Assembly (NCBI GenBank): GCA_017470345.1
Contig: JAFUEP010000016.1
Span: forward strand, 1-64,000
Direction of reading: 5' to 3'
Source: Prevotella sp.
GTDB lineage: Bacteria > Bacteroidota > Bacteroidia > Bacteroidales > Bacteroidaceae
DNA length: 64,000 bases
A program made the position numbers and the translations under genes. This document shows positions 27,285 through 34,557 of this stretch, one piece after another (the stretch's first letter is position 1; each line of letters starts with the position of its first letter). The notes beneath the pieces are model-generated. The model had not been told where the DNA came from. It ran no database searches and saw only the letters and a program-made list of their open reading frames with translations.

Positions 27285-30200
27285 ATGAACTACAAAAACC
27301 TAACTACCAAGCTGATGATGATGCTCGCCCTCAGCGGCATGGCTTCAGCCAACGCCAATGCCCAGGGCGGAAAGACGTTCGAAGACGCCGAGGGCACCAT
27401 CCAATGGCCCGTCGGCAACGAGCAGAGCGGCACCGTCAGCGCCGACATTGCTGACGCCATCTCGATTGCATCGGTCAGCACCGGCACCGGCCTGACCGTC
27501 GAGACTGCCACCTACTTCAATACCCAGATGGTGAAGTACACTCCCAAGACGAGCAACGCCGGCACCAACGAGGGCGTCATGGTCGAATATCGCGTGAAGG
27601 CCGCCGCCGGCGTCACCTTCGAGCCGACCAACGTCAGCTATGCCGCCGTCAAGGTCGGCACCGACGGTGCCACCTACTCGTGGAGCTACACCCTCGACGG
27701 CCAGGAGAGCAGCATCACCAAGATCGACCCCAAGCCCGACCTGCTGCGCAACAACGGCGTCAACGGCACGACCGAGTATGGCGGTACAGGCACGGCCAAG
27801 CTCATGCACAGCCACGACCTGAACGTCAAGCCCGTCAGCGAATTCACCTTCCGCTTCTATATCTCCGACTGTGCCAACAATAAGAACATCTGCATCGGCA
27901 AGCTCACCATCACTGGCATCGCCAACGGCGAGACCATCGACGTCGCCACCTTCGACCTGAGCGCCCAGGCGTCGCCTGCCGAGGGCGGCACGGTGAGCGT
28001 CTATCCCGCCGCAGCCGAGTATGAGGAAGGCAGCGAGGTCACACTGACCGCCACGGAGGCCTTCGGCTACGACTTCGTCAACTGGACGGATGCCGACGGC
28101 AGCGTCGTCTCCGAGGAGCCCCGCTTCGTCTACACCGTCAATGCCGACGCCGTCCTGACAGCCAACTTCACGAAGGTGGAGACCTACGCCCTGAACCTCA
28201 CCGTCGACGGCACCAACAACTATATGGTCAAGATCTCGCCCGAGCCCACCATGGTCGACGGCCGCATGATGTATGAGGCCGGACAGGCCGTGCAGCTCTC
28301 GGCCGACCAGTATGAGGGGCTCGTCGCCTTCACCAACTGGAGCGACGGCGACACCTACTCGCAGAAGCTCATCCCGATGACGGCCGACGTCGACCTGACG
28401 GCCTACTATTCCGAGGCCGACATCATCGCCGGTTGGGACTTCTACCTCGCCGGCGGCAGCGGACGCAAGGCCGACTTCGCCTCCGAGGACAATGAGACGG
28501 CCGCCCTCTCGCTCGTCTATCCCGACGGCCAAACCTCAGGATGGCTCGACAAGAGCACCATGGCCGCCGGCGGCTACGAGTCGTTCGCCGGTGCCGCCGT
28601 CAACTGGCGCAACGACGTCGAGATCGGCACCACCTGGTGGCAGACGAAGGTCAACGCCGCCGACTTCTCCGACATCAACGTTCAGTTCCAGATGCTCTAC
28701 AACTACAACGCCTATCAGACCTACGACGCAGAGTATTCGCTCGACGGCGAGAAGTGGACCAAGTTCGGCAGCATCACCATGACAGCCGCCAAGAAGGCCG
28801 TCTCCTTCAGCAAGCAGCTGCCTGCCGAGGCCAACAACCAGGCAGAACTCTACATCCGCATGAAGGCCGACATGGACTCCAACGTCGACGGCACCGAGTC
28901 GGCCAACGACGGCAACACGCTCGCCATGTTCTTCATCACCGGCACACCTAAGCTCGTTGACGACGGCGTGGCACCCGTCCTTGTCTCTACCGTCCCCGCC
29001 GACGGCGCCACCGGCGCATCGGCCTCGGGTCGCATCGTGCTCACCTTCGACGAGCGCATCAAGATGGCCGCTGATGCCGTGGGCTACATCAACGACACGC
29101 GCATTAACAGCGTTACGCAGAATCCCACCCAGGGCAACGTCAACGGCAAGACCATCACCTTCGAGTATAAGGGTCTGGAATATTCCACCGAATACGTCTT
29201 CAAACTGTCCGAGGGCAGCGTCAGCGACCTCACTGGCAACGCTATTGCCACCGACATCAGCATCAGCTTCACCACGATGGTGCGGCCCACCGTCGAGAAG
29301 CACCTCTACGACTTCATCGTGCCCGACGACGGTACCCTGGCCGAGGCCCTCAAAGCCGCCGCTGCCCGTCAGAACACGACAGAGCGCTACCGCATCTTCC
29401 TGCGCCAGGGCGACTACGTGCTGCCCGCCAACCAGACAGCCAAGATCGTGGCCGACGGCGACCACGGCGACGGCAACTACTATGCCGACCCGCGCACCTA
29501 CTTCAACACGCCCAACGTCTCGCTCATCGGCGAGAATCCCGAGCTGACCACCATCACCAACGAGATGCCTACTGCCATGGTTGACGGCCAGAACGTCCTC
29601 GAAGGCATCCGCTCCAGCGGCGTGCTCTATCTGCAGAGCGGTGCCACCGACACGTACATGCAGGACCTGAAGCTGCACACCACGACCGGCGATGCCACCG
29701 GCCGCAACGTCATCCTCGTCGACGGCGGCACACGCAACGTCTACAAAAACGTGACGCTCTGGGCCTATCAGGACACCTACGTGCCCGACAACGAGCGCGG
29801 CGTGACCTACCATGAGGGCGGCATCATCCGCGGACGCACCGACTTCATCTGCGGCGGCGGCGACGTCTACTTCAACCGCGTCACTCTCATCATGTCCGAG
29901 GACGGCGGCTACCTGACCGCCCCGCGCGGCAACACGCACTACGGCTATGTCTTCAAGGATTGCACCATCAAGGGCGGCACATCGAAGGTAGACGGCAACT
30001 ACTATCTGGGCCGTGCATGGACCGGCGGTGCCGAGTCCTACTTCATCGACACACGCATGGAGGTCCTTCCGCGCGCCGAGGGATGGAGCGACTGGAACAA
30101 CGGTCCGACGCGCTTCGCTGAGTTCAACTCCATGACCGCCAGCGGCACCACCGTCGACCTGTCGCAGCGCAAGAAGTCGTTCAAGAACAAGGATGCCGCC

Positions 30201-30656
30201 AACAGCGACAACGCACCCGTGCTGACGCCCGACGAGGCCCTCGAGATCGGCAACATGAAGAACACCTTCGGCGACTGGGATCCCACGCTGCTCACCGAGC
30301 AGGCTCCCACCCCGCTGAACGTAGAACTCGCCGGCACTGAGCTCACCTGGACGGGCAGCAACTACGCCCTGCTCTACGCCATCGTCAAGGACGGCCGCGT
30401 CGTCGGCTTCACCACCGACAACACCTACACCGTCGACGACACCGAGGCCCAGTGGGCCGTGCGCGCCGCCAACGAGATGGGCGGTCTGGGCGAGGCTGCC
30501 ACGGCCGACATCGCCACAGGCATCAAGGTAATGTACAATGAACAATGTACAATGAACAATGAGGTCTACGACCTGCAGGGACGCAAAGTCAACCGCCACT
30601 CACTGAAGTCCGGCCTCTACATCGTCGATGGACGCAAGGTCGTCATCGGCAAGTAA
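27285..30656 (+). CDS. Secreted multidomain pectin methylesterase (CE8)
   Basis: The 1123-residue product has a signal peptide (about 1-26, ANAQ). An N-terminal jelly roll, two divergent InlB-type B-repeats (about 230-385, VSVYPAAAEYEEGSEVTLTATEAFGYDFVNWTD), a carbohydrate-binding-like region (about 385-560) and a Big_5-type Ig module (about 563-665) precede the CE8 beta-helix (about 670-980). Active-site motifs are YQDTYV, GRTDFICGGGDVYF (Asp about 852) and YLGRAW. The C-terminal sorting-like motif is YDLQGRKV...SGLYIVDGRKVVIGK, just preceded by a repeat-encoded linker (MYNEQCTMNNE) at 30530-30557. It removes methyl esters so that PL1 and GH28 can act. Confidence 0.9.
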   Translation: MNYKNLTTKLMMMLALSGMASANANAQGGKTFEDAEGTIQWPVGNEQSGTVSADIADAISIASVSTGTGLTVETATYFNTQMVKYTPKTSNAGTNEGVMVEYRVKAAAGVTFEPTNVSYAAVKVGTDGATYSWSYTLDGQESSITKIDPKPDLLRNNGVNGTTEYGGTGTAKLMHSHDLNVKPVSEFTFRFYISDCANNKNICIGKLTITGIANGETIDVATFDLSAQASPAEGGTVSVYPAAAEYEEGSEVTLTATEAFGYDFVNWTDADGSVVSEEPRFVYTVNADAVLTANFTKVETYALNLTVDGTNNYMVKISPEPTMVDGRMMYEAGQAVQLSADQYEGLVAFTNWSDGDTYSQKLIPMTADVDLTAYYSEADIIAGWDFYLAGGSGRKADFASEDNETAALSLVYPDGQTSGWLDKSTMAAGGYESFAGAAVNWRNDVEIGTTWWQTKVNAADFSDINVQFQMLYNYNAYQTYDAEYSLDGEKWTKFGSITMTAAKKAVSFSKQLPAEANNQAELYIRMKADMDSNVDGTESANDGNTLAMFFITGTPKLVDDGVAPVLVSTVPADGATGASASGRIVLTFDERIKMAADAVGYINDTRINSVTQNPTQGNVNGKTITFEYKGLEYSTEYVFKLSEGSVSDLTGNAIATDISISFTTMVRPTVEKHLYDFIVPDDGTLAEALKAAAARQNTTERYRIFLRQGDYVLPANQTAKIVADGDHGDGNYYADPRTYFNTPNVSLIGENPELTTITNEMPTAMVDGQNVLEGIRSSGVLYLQSGATDTYMQDLKLHTTTGDATGRNVILVDGGTRNVYKNVTLWAYQDTYVPDNERGVTYHEGGIIRGRTDFICGGGDVYFNRVTLIMSEDGGYLTAPRGNTHYGYVFKDCTIKGGTSKVDGNYYLGRAWTGGAESYFIDTRMEVLPRAEGWSDWNNGPTRFAEFNSMTASGTTVDLSQRKKSFKNKDAANSDNAPVLTPDEALEIGNMKNTFGDWDPTLLTEQAPTPLNVELAGTELTWTGSNYALLYAIVKDGRVVGFTTDNTYTVDDTEAQWAVRAANEMGGLGEAATADIATGIKVMYNEQCTMNNEVYDLQGRKVNRHSLKSGLYIVDGRKVVIGK
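30530..30557 (+). repeat. Four heptamers inside the CE8 gene, before the sorting motif
   Basis: AATGTAC AATGAAC is repeated exactly twice (4 x 7 bp), followed by AATGAGG. It encodes the linker between the enzyme and the YDLQGR motif. Gain or loss of one unit would put the C-terminal motif out of frame. Confidence 0.8.
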
Positions 30657-30752
30657 AAGATGAAAGATGAGAGATGAAAAATATGATTAGTTTTCAGTCA
30701 ACAAGTCTAATCATATTTTTCATCTCTCATCTCTCATCTCTCATTTTTCCAG
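30657..30752 (+). repeat. Heptamer-flanked palindromic element, copy B
   Basis: Left heptamers (AGATGAA, AGATGAG, AGATGAA) run into ATATGATTAG. A short 14-bp core follows, then CTAATCATAT and right heptamers (TTTCATC, TCTCATC). The arms are complementary over about 40 bp. It has the same outer arms as copies A and C but lacks the long core. It fills the gap between the CE8 gene and the methyltransferase gene. Confidence 0.85.
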
Positions 30753-30754
30753 TT

Positions 30755-31588
30755 ATGATTATCAACGAGACCATCACCAGCGCACAAAACCCGCGCATCA
30801 AGCATCTTCTGGCCCTGCAGCAGAAGTCTTCCCTACGCCGCAGCGAGCAGCTCTTCGTCGTAGAAGGCCGCCGCGAGCTCGACCACTGTCTTCAGGCCGG
30901 CTACGAGGTCGACACCATCTTTATATGCCCAGAACTGGCCCGCGAAGCCCCTCCTCTCACCTCTCACTTCTTGCGTCCCTTCGGTAGCAAGCGTCCTTCG
31001 GCCGAGCGCGCACCTCTCACTTCGTACGTCTCCCCCCAGGTCTACGAGCACATCGCCTACCGCGGCACCACCGAGGGCATCGTCGCCATCATCCGCTCAC
31101 GCGACCTCACGCTCAGCGACCTCCAGCTGCCCGCGAGCCCACTCATCGTCGTCCTCGAGAGCGTCGAGAAGCCCGGCAACCTGGGCGCCATCCTCCGCTC
31201 CGCCGACGCAGCAGGAGCCGAAGCCGTCGTCGTCTGCGACCCCCTGACCGACCTCTACAACCCCAACCTCATCCGCTCGTCCATCGGCGCCCGCTTCACC
31301 GTGCCCACCGTGGCGACGACGTCAGACGAGTGCATCGCGTGGCTCCGCGACAAAGGCATTGCCATCCTCACCGCCCAGTTGCAGGACTCCAGCCCCTACT
31401 ACGACGTCGACATGCGCCGCCCCACGGCCATCGTCATGGGCACCGAGTCGACCGGCCTCACCCAGCCCTGGCGCCAGGCCGCCACGGCCCACATCCGCAT
31501 CCCCATGCTAGGCCGTCTCGACTCGCTCAACGTCAGCGTCTCCGCCGCCATCCTCCTCTTCGAGGCCGTCCGGCAGCGGCAATTGTAA
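30755..31588 (+). CDS. SpoU/TrmH-family RNA 2'-O-methyltransferase
   Basis: A SAM-dependent trefoil-knot methyltransferase acting on rRNA or tRNA. From ATG 30755 it has 277 residues; a longer frame from 30674 only adds element-encoded hydrophobic residues. Motifs are KHLLALQQKSSLRR and VVEGRRELDH in the substrate domain, then VLESVEKPGNLGAILRSADAAG, GTESTGL and LDSLNVSVSAAILLFE in the catalytic domain. Residues about 68-91 (PLTSHFLRPFGSKRPSAERA region) are a repeat-derived insertion between the two domains. Substrate is not determinable from sequence. It is a housekeeping gene embedded in the pectin locus and is followed by a strong terminator. Confidence 0.88.
   Translation: MIINETITSAQNPRIKHLLALQQKSSLRRSEQLFVVEGRRELDHCLQAGYEVDTIFICPELAREAPPLTSHFLRPFGSKRPSAERAPLTSYVSPQVYEHIAYRGTTEGIVAIIRSRDLTLSDLQLPASPLIVVLESVEKPGNLGAILRSADAAGAEAVVVCDPLTDLYNPNLIRSSIGARFTVPTVATTSDECIAWLRDKGIAILTAQLQDSSPYYDVDMRRPTAIVMGTESTGLTQPWRQAATAHIRIPMLGRLDSLNVSVSAAILLFEAVRQRQL
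30968..30993 (-). repeat. Dispersed 26-bp repeat, copy 2, inside the methyltransferase gene
   Basis: Exact inverted copy of the sequence at 2364-2389. Here it is read in frame as part of a non-conserved insertion, bordered on both sides by CCTCTCAC-type heptamer words. Confidence 0.75.
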
Positions 31589-31660
31589 ACATTTTTTGCA
31601 ATGTTTTGTTACATTTTTACAACTTACTGATTTCCAGACAGATTACGAATCTCTAAAAAT

Positions 31661-31697
31661 AAAGCACCGCTTCTCGATGAAAGAAGCGGTGCTTTTT
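31661..31697 (+). terminator. Strong terminator hairpin after the methyltransferase gene
   Basis: AAAGCACCGCTTCT and AGAAGCGGTGCTTT pair over 14 bp around a short loop and are followed by Ts. A second, degenerate copy of the same hairpin lies at about 31703-31740. Related hairpins occur at 41469-41500 and 63511-63588, so this is a dispersed family rather than a single terminator. Confidence 0.85.
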
Positions 31698-31934
31698 GCA
31701 TCAAAAAGCGGCACTTCTCGGGCCGCGAAGCGGTGCTTTGTTCGTAGATACACCTCCATTTGTAAATCATTTTGACACTTTCCTACAGCCTTCGGCCGAC
31801 TATGGAAAAGAAAGATTGACGAATGAGCCTGCTGAAGCCGAAATCGACGAAGGCCTCTAACTCGCTATACCCCATCTTAGGGCCGAAAAAAGCAAATAAT
31901 CCGCTTATCATAACGAAAAAACAGAAAAAAGCAT

Positions 31935-31942
31935 TATCTTTG
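31935..31942 (+). promoter_or_regulatory. Predicted -7 box of the regulator gene
   Basis: TATCTTTG lies 21 bp ahead of ATG 31964. Because it sits inside the longer open frame that begins at 31823, it argues that translation starts at 31964. The rest of 31589-31934 holds the terminators and no gene. Confidence 0.65.
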
Positions 31943-31963
31943 CACATAAAATTGACGCCGGCA

Positions 31964-34417
31964 ATGTTATTCGAATCAAAAAAGCGCCTCACAGCCATCC
32001 TCCTGAGAGTCGTCTGCCTGCTGTCCGCCATGATGCTCATGTCAACGGAAGCCAAGGCTCAGACGAGCCATGAGCTGTACCACTACGACGAGTTCAACAG
32101 CGACCTGCAAGGACATGCCACCCAGATACTCACCGACCGCGACGGGCTGCTCTGGATAGCAACCTGGAACGGACTCTATCGCTTCGACGGCTACGAGTTC
32201 ATGCGCTTTACGCCCACCCCCGGCGACGGCTGCCACATGGGCAGCGTCAGGCTGCGCGACATCTGGCTCGACGACGACGGTCACATCATCTGCATGACCG
32301 ACGACGGCATCTTCCGCTTCAGGATTGACACCTACCGTTTCTCCGACATCACCGCCGAAGAGGACCGCCGCCAGGCAGCTGAGGCCCGTTTCCACCAGAC
32401 GTCGCGCGGTTCGGCAGCCGGCGGCAGCGTTGACTACACCGACGCCAGACGCCTGCACTGGAACCTGCAGGGCGGTTGCCTCAGATGTTCTTCGCTTCGA
32501 CAGCCGCCTGCCAAGCCGATAGCCATCCGCCAGCCAGCCCAGGTGAGATGTCTGTGGGCAGACACAGAGGGGCGCATCTGGATAGCGACCAAGGACGATG
32601 CCGCCCTGGCGCTCTACGACACCTCCGGTCGTTGTCTTGGCTACATCGGGCCCGACGGCCGTCTCGGCACGGCCTATCGTTCTTTTGGCAAGCCCGTCTA
32701 CTCCATCGGGGCGACAGGCGACGGCAGCATCTGGCTCGGGTGCAAGCCTGGCGGGCTCGTCAGACTCAGTAGGACCGACGGTGGGTTCAGGCCAGAGCCT
32801 GTCGAGGCACTTGCCAACAGCGGTATCTATGACCTCGCCACCGACCGGTTCGGACGACTGTGGGCTGCCACGCTTGGCGACGGACTGGCCTGCATACCCG
32901 TCCCCGGCGCCCTACGCCCCGACGTCATTCTGAATCCAGGCGACTACCCTGACAGCGCAGCCCAGCGCATCCGCAGACTCCACATCACCCGCGACGGACA
33001 GACCATCATTGCCGCCACAACCGAAGGGCTCGTCACCGCTACGTTGTCCGGCCAGACTGATGCCATGCACTTCCGACGCCACACCAAAGAGCCCGACCGC
33101 CCCACCAGCCTCAGCGACAATGCCACGACCGACCTTGCCGAGACGACTGACGGCCAGCTCTTTGTCAGCACCGAGACAGCTGGCATCTGCCAGACAGCGA
33201 CATCAGCGCTCGGGGCTGACACGCTGTCGTTCAGCCACTACAACACCCGACGAGGCCTCATGCCCACCGACGTCACCCAGGCCATGACACTCGCCCCTGA
33301 CGGCCGGCTCGTCGTCACGGGCAGCTCGCAGGTCGTCTTTCTCTGGTCCGACCAGTCGGACTACATCAACCTCGACCACCATTTCTTCCTCCGCCATTGT
33401 CGTTTCAGCGAGGCTCGGCCTCTGTTCGTCGACGGCCGATGGATCCTTGGTCTCAACGACGGAGCCGTCATCCTGCCTCATGACAGTGTCAGGTCGTCAG
33501 CCTTCGTACCACCACTGCTGCTCACCGCTGTCGATATCCACCGGCAAGACTCCGACGGCCGCCGCCTGTTGGCCGTCGCTACGATGGACACCCTCCGCCT
33601 GACTCCCGCCGAGCGCAGCCTGACCATTCACTTTGCAGCCCTCGACTATACCGACCCGACAGCCGTCAGCTATCAGTTCTGCATCGACAGCGATGACGGC
33701 GAATGGGTCAACCTGGGCCACGACCATGCCATCACGCTCCCACAGCTGAAGCCCGGCACCCATCTCTTGCGCGTGCGTTCTACCAACGCCTCCGGACAGT
33801 GGACCGACGGCGAGCGCAGTCTGACCATCATTGCGCAGCCAGCCTTCCACGAGACGCTACTGGCCCGCGTCCTCGCCGTGTTGGCCACACTCGCTGTCGT
33901 CGTGCTGGCCATAAGCTATGTGTTTCACACCCGGAGCATCGAGCGCCAGCAGAAGGAGACGCTTCAGAAATATCTCGAACTGCTCCGCCGCACGGAGGAG
34001 GCCCATCAGCCAACTGAGGCACTCCAGTCGGCCGCCCCCACTGTCAATATCCCTGACATAGAAAGCGACGAGACACCCGGGCGCGACGATGCCTTCATGC
34101 AACGCGTCATCCACTTCGTTGAACAGAACATTGCCAACGACGAGGCCGATGTAGCCCTGATGGCTGAATCGTGCGCCGTCAGCCGCTCTGTGCTCCAGCG
34201 ACGCATGAAGCAGCTCACCGGCATCACCCCCACCGACTTCCTGCGTGAAGCCCGCCTGCAACATGCTTGCCAGATGCTGCGGTCCACCGACCTGCCTGTG
34301 GCCGACGTGGCTTATCGTTGCGGGTTCAGCGACCCGAAGTATTTCAGCCGCTGCTTCAAGCAGCACACCGGCCTGTCGCCCTCCGACTACAAGCGCACGA
34401 ATGGATTTGAAAATTGA
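31964..34417 (+). CDS. Membrane-tethered AraC regulator with periplasmic propeller (kinase-less HTCS-like)
   Basis: From ATG 31964 the product has 817 residues and a signal peptide (CLLSAMMLMSTEAKA/Q). Residues about 35-545 carry Reg_prop-like propeller blades (DRDGLLWIATWNGLYRFDGY; DGSIWLGCKPGGLVRL; FGRLWAATLGDGLACI). A Y_Y_Y-like module (about 555-640) and one membrane helix (about 648-668) follow, then a short coiled linker and an AraC-type DNA-binding domain to the end (LMAESCAVSRSVLQRRMKQL; VADVAYRCGFSDPKYFSRCF). Classical hybrid two-component systems with this sensor have HisKA, HATPase and receiver domains between the membrane helix and the HTH; none is present here. It probably senses a pectin oligosaccharide and activates neighbouring genes directly from the membrane. 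The position among pectin genes supports this. Confidence 0.85.
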   Translation: MLFESKKRLTAILLRVVCLLSAMMLMSTEAKAQTSHELYHYDEFNSDLQGHATQILTDRDGLLWIATWNGLYRFDGYEFMRFTPTPGDGCHMGSVRLRDIWLDDDGHIICMTDDGIFRFRIDTYRFSDITAEEDRRQAAEARFHQTSRGSAAGGSVDYTDARRLHWNLQGGCLRCSSLRQPPAKPIAIRQPAQVRCLWADTEGRIWIATKDDAALALYDTSGRCLGYIGPDGRLGTAYRSFGKPVYSIGATGDGSIWLGCKPGGLVRLSRTDGGFRPEPVEALANSGIYDLATDRFGRLWAATLGDGLACIPVPGALRPDVILNPGDYPDSAAQRIRRLHITRDGQTIIAATTEGLVTATLSGQTDAMHFRRHTKEPDRPTSLSDNATTDLAETTDGQLFVSTETAGICQTATSALGADTLSFSHYNTRRGLMPTDVTQAMTLAPDGRLVVTGSSQVVFLWSDQSDYINLDHHFFLRHCRFSEARPLFVDGRWILGLNDGAVILPHDSVRSSAFVPPLLLTAVDIHRQDSDGRRLLAVATMDTLRLTPAERSLTIHFAALDYTDPTAVSYQFCIDSDDGEWVNLGHDHAITLPQLKPGTHLLRVRSTNASGQWTDGERSLTIIAQPAFHETLLARVLAVLATLAVVVLAISYVFHTRSIERQQKETLQKYLELLRRTEEAHQPTEALQSAAPTVNIPDIESDETPGRDDAFMQRVIHFVEQNIANDEADVALMAESCAVSRSVLQRRMKQLTGITPTDFLREARLQHACQMLRSTDLPVADVAYRCGFSDPKYFSRCFKQHTGLSPSDYKRTNGFEN

Positions 34418-34431
34418 GATTTTAATGCGGG

Positions 34432-34481
34432 GGATTATTGCGTCGTTCGGGTGGAGAATGCCCCGTCCGACACAATAATCC
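34432..34481. terminator. Long imperfect hairpin after the regulator gene
   Basis: GGATTATTG at 34432-34440 pairs with CAATAATCC at 34473-34481, with inner GTCG/CGAC and CGGG/CCCG pairing. There is no immediate T-tract, although T5 occurs at 34496-34500. It may end the regulator transcript or protect it. Confidence 0.5.
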
Positions 34482-34526
34482 ACTTTATTGACGCATTTTT
34501 CCCCCCGATTTCTCACCTTTTCTTTT

Positions 34527-34534
34527 TATCTTTG
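34527..34534 (+). promoter_or_regulatory. Predicted -7 box of the acetylesterase-CE8 unit
   Basis: TATCTTTG matches the Bacteroidota -7 consensus and lies 23 bp ahead of the ATG at 34558. No clear -33 element is seen. Confidence 0.55.
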
Positions 34535-34557
34535 CATCACAATCTATCCATATTAGA

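Noticed and set aside
31823-31963. 47-codon N-terminal extension of the regulator
   Set aside because: A -7 box lies within it and the downstream ATG begins a clean signal peptide.
31964-34417. Classical hybrid two-component system
   Set aside because: No histidine kinase, ATPase or receiver motifs were found between the membrane helix and the AraC domain.
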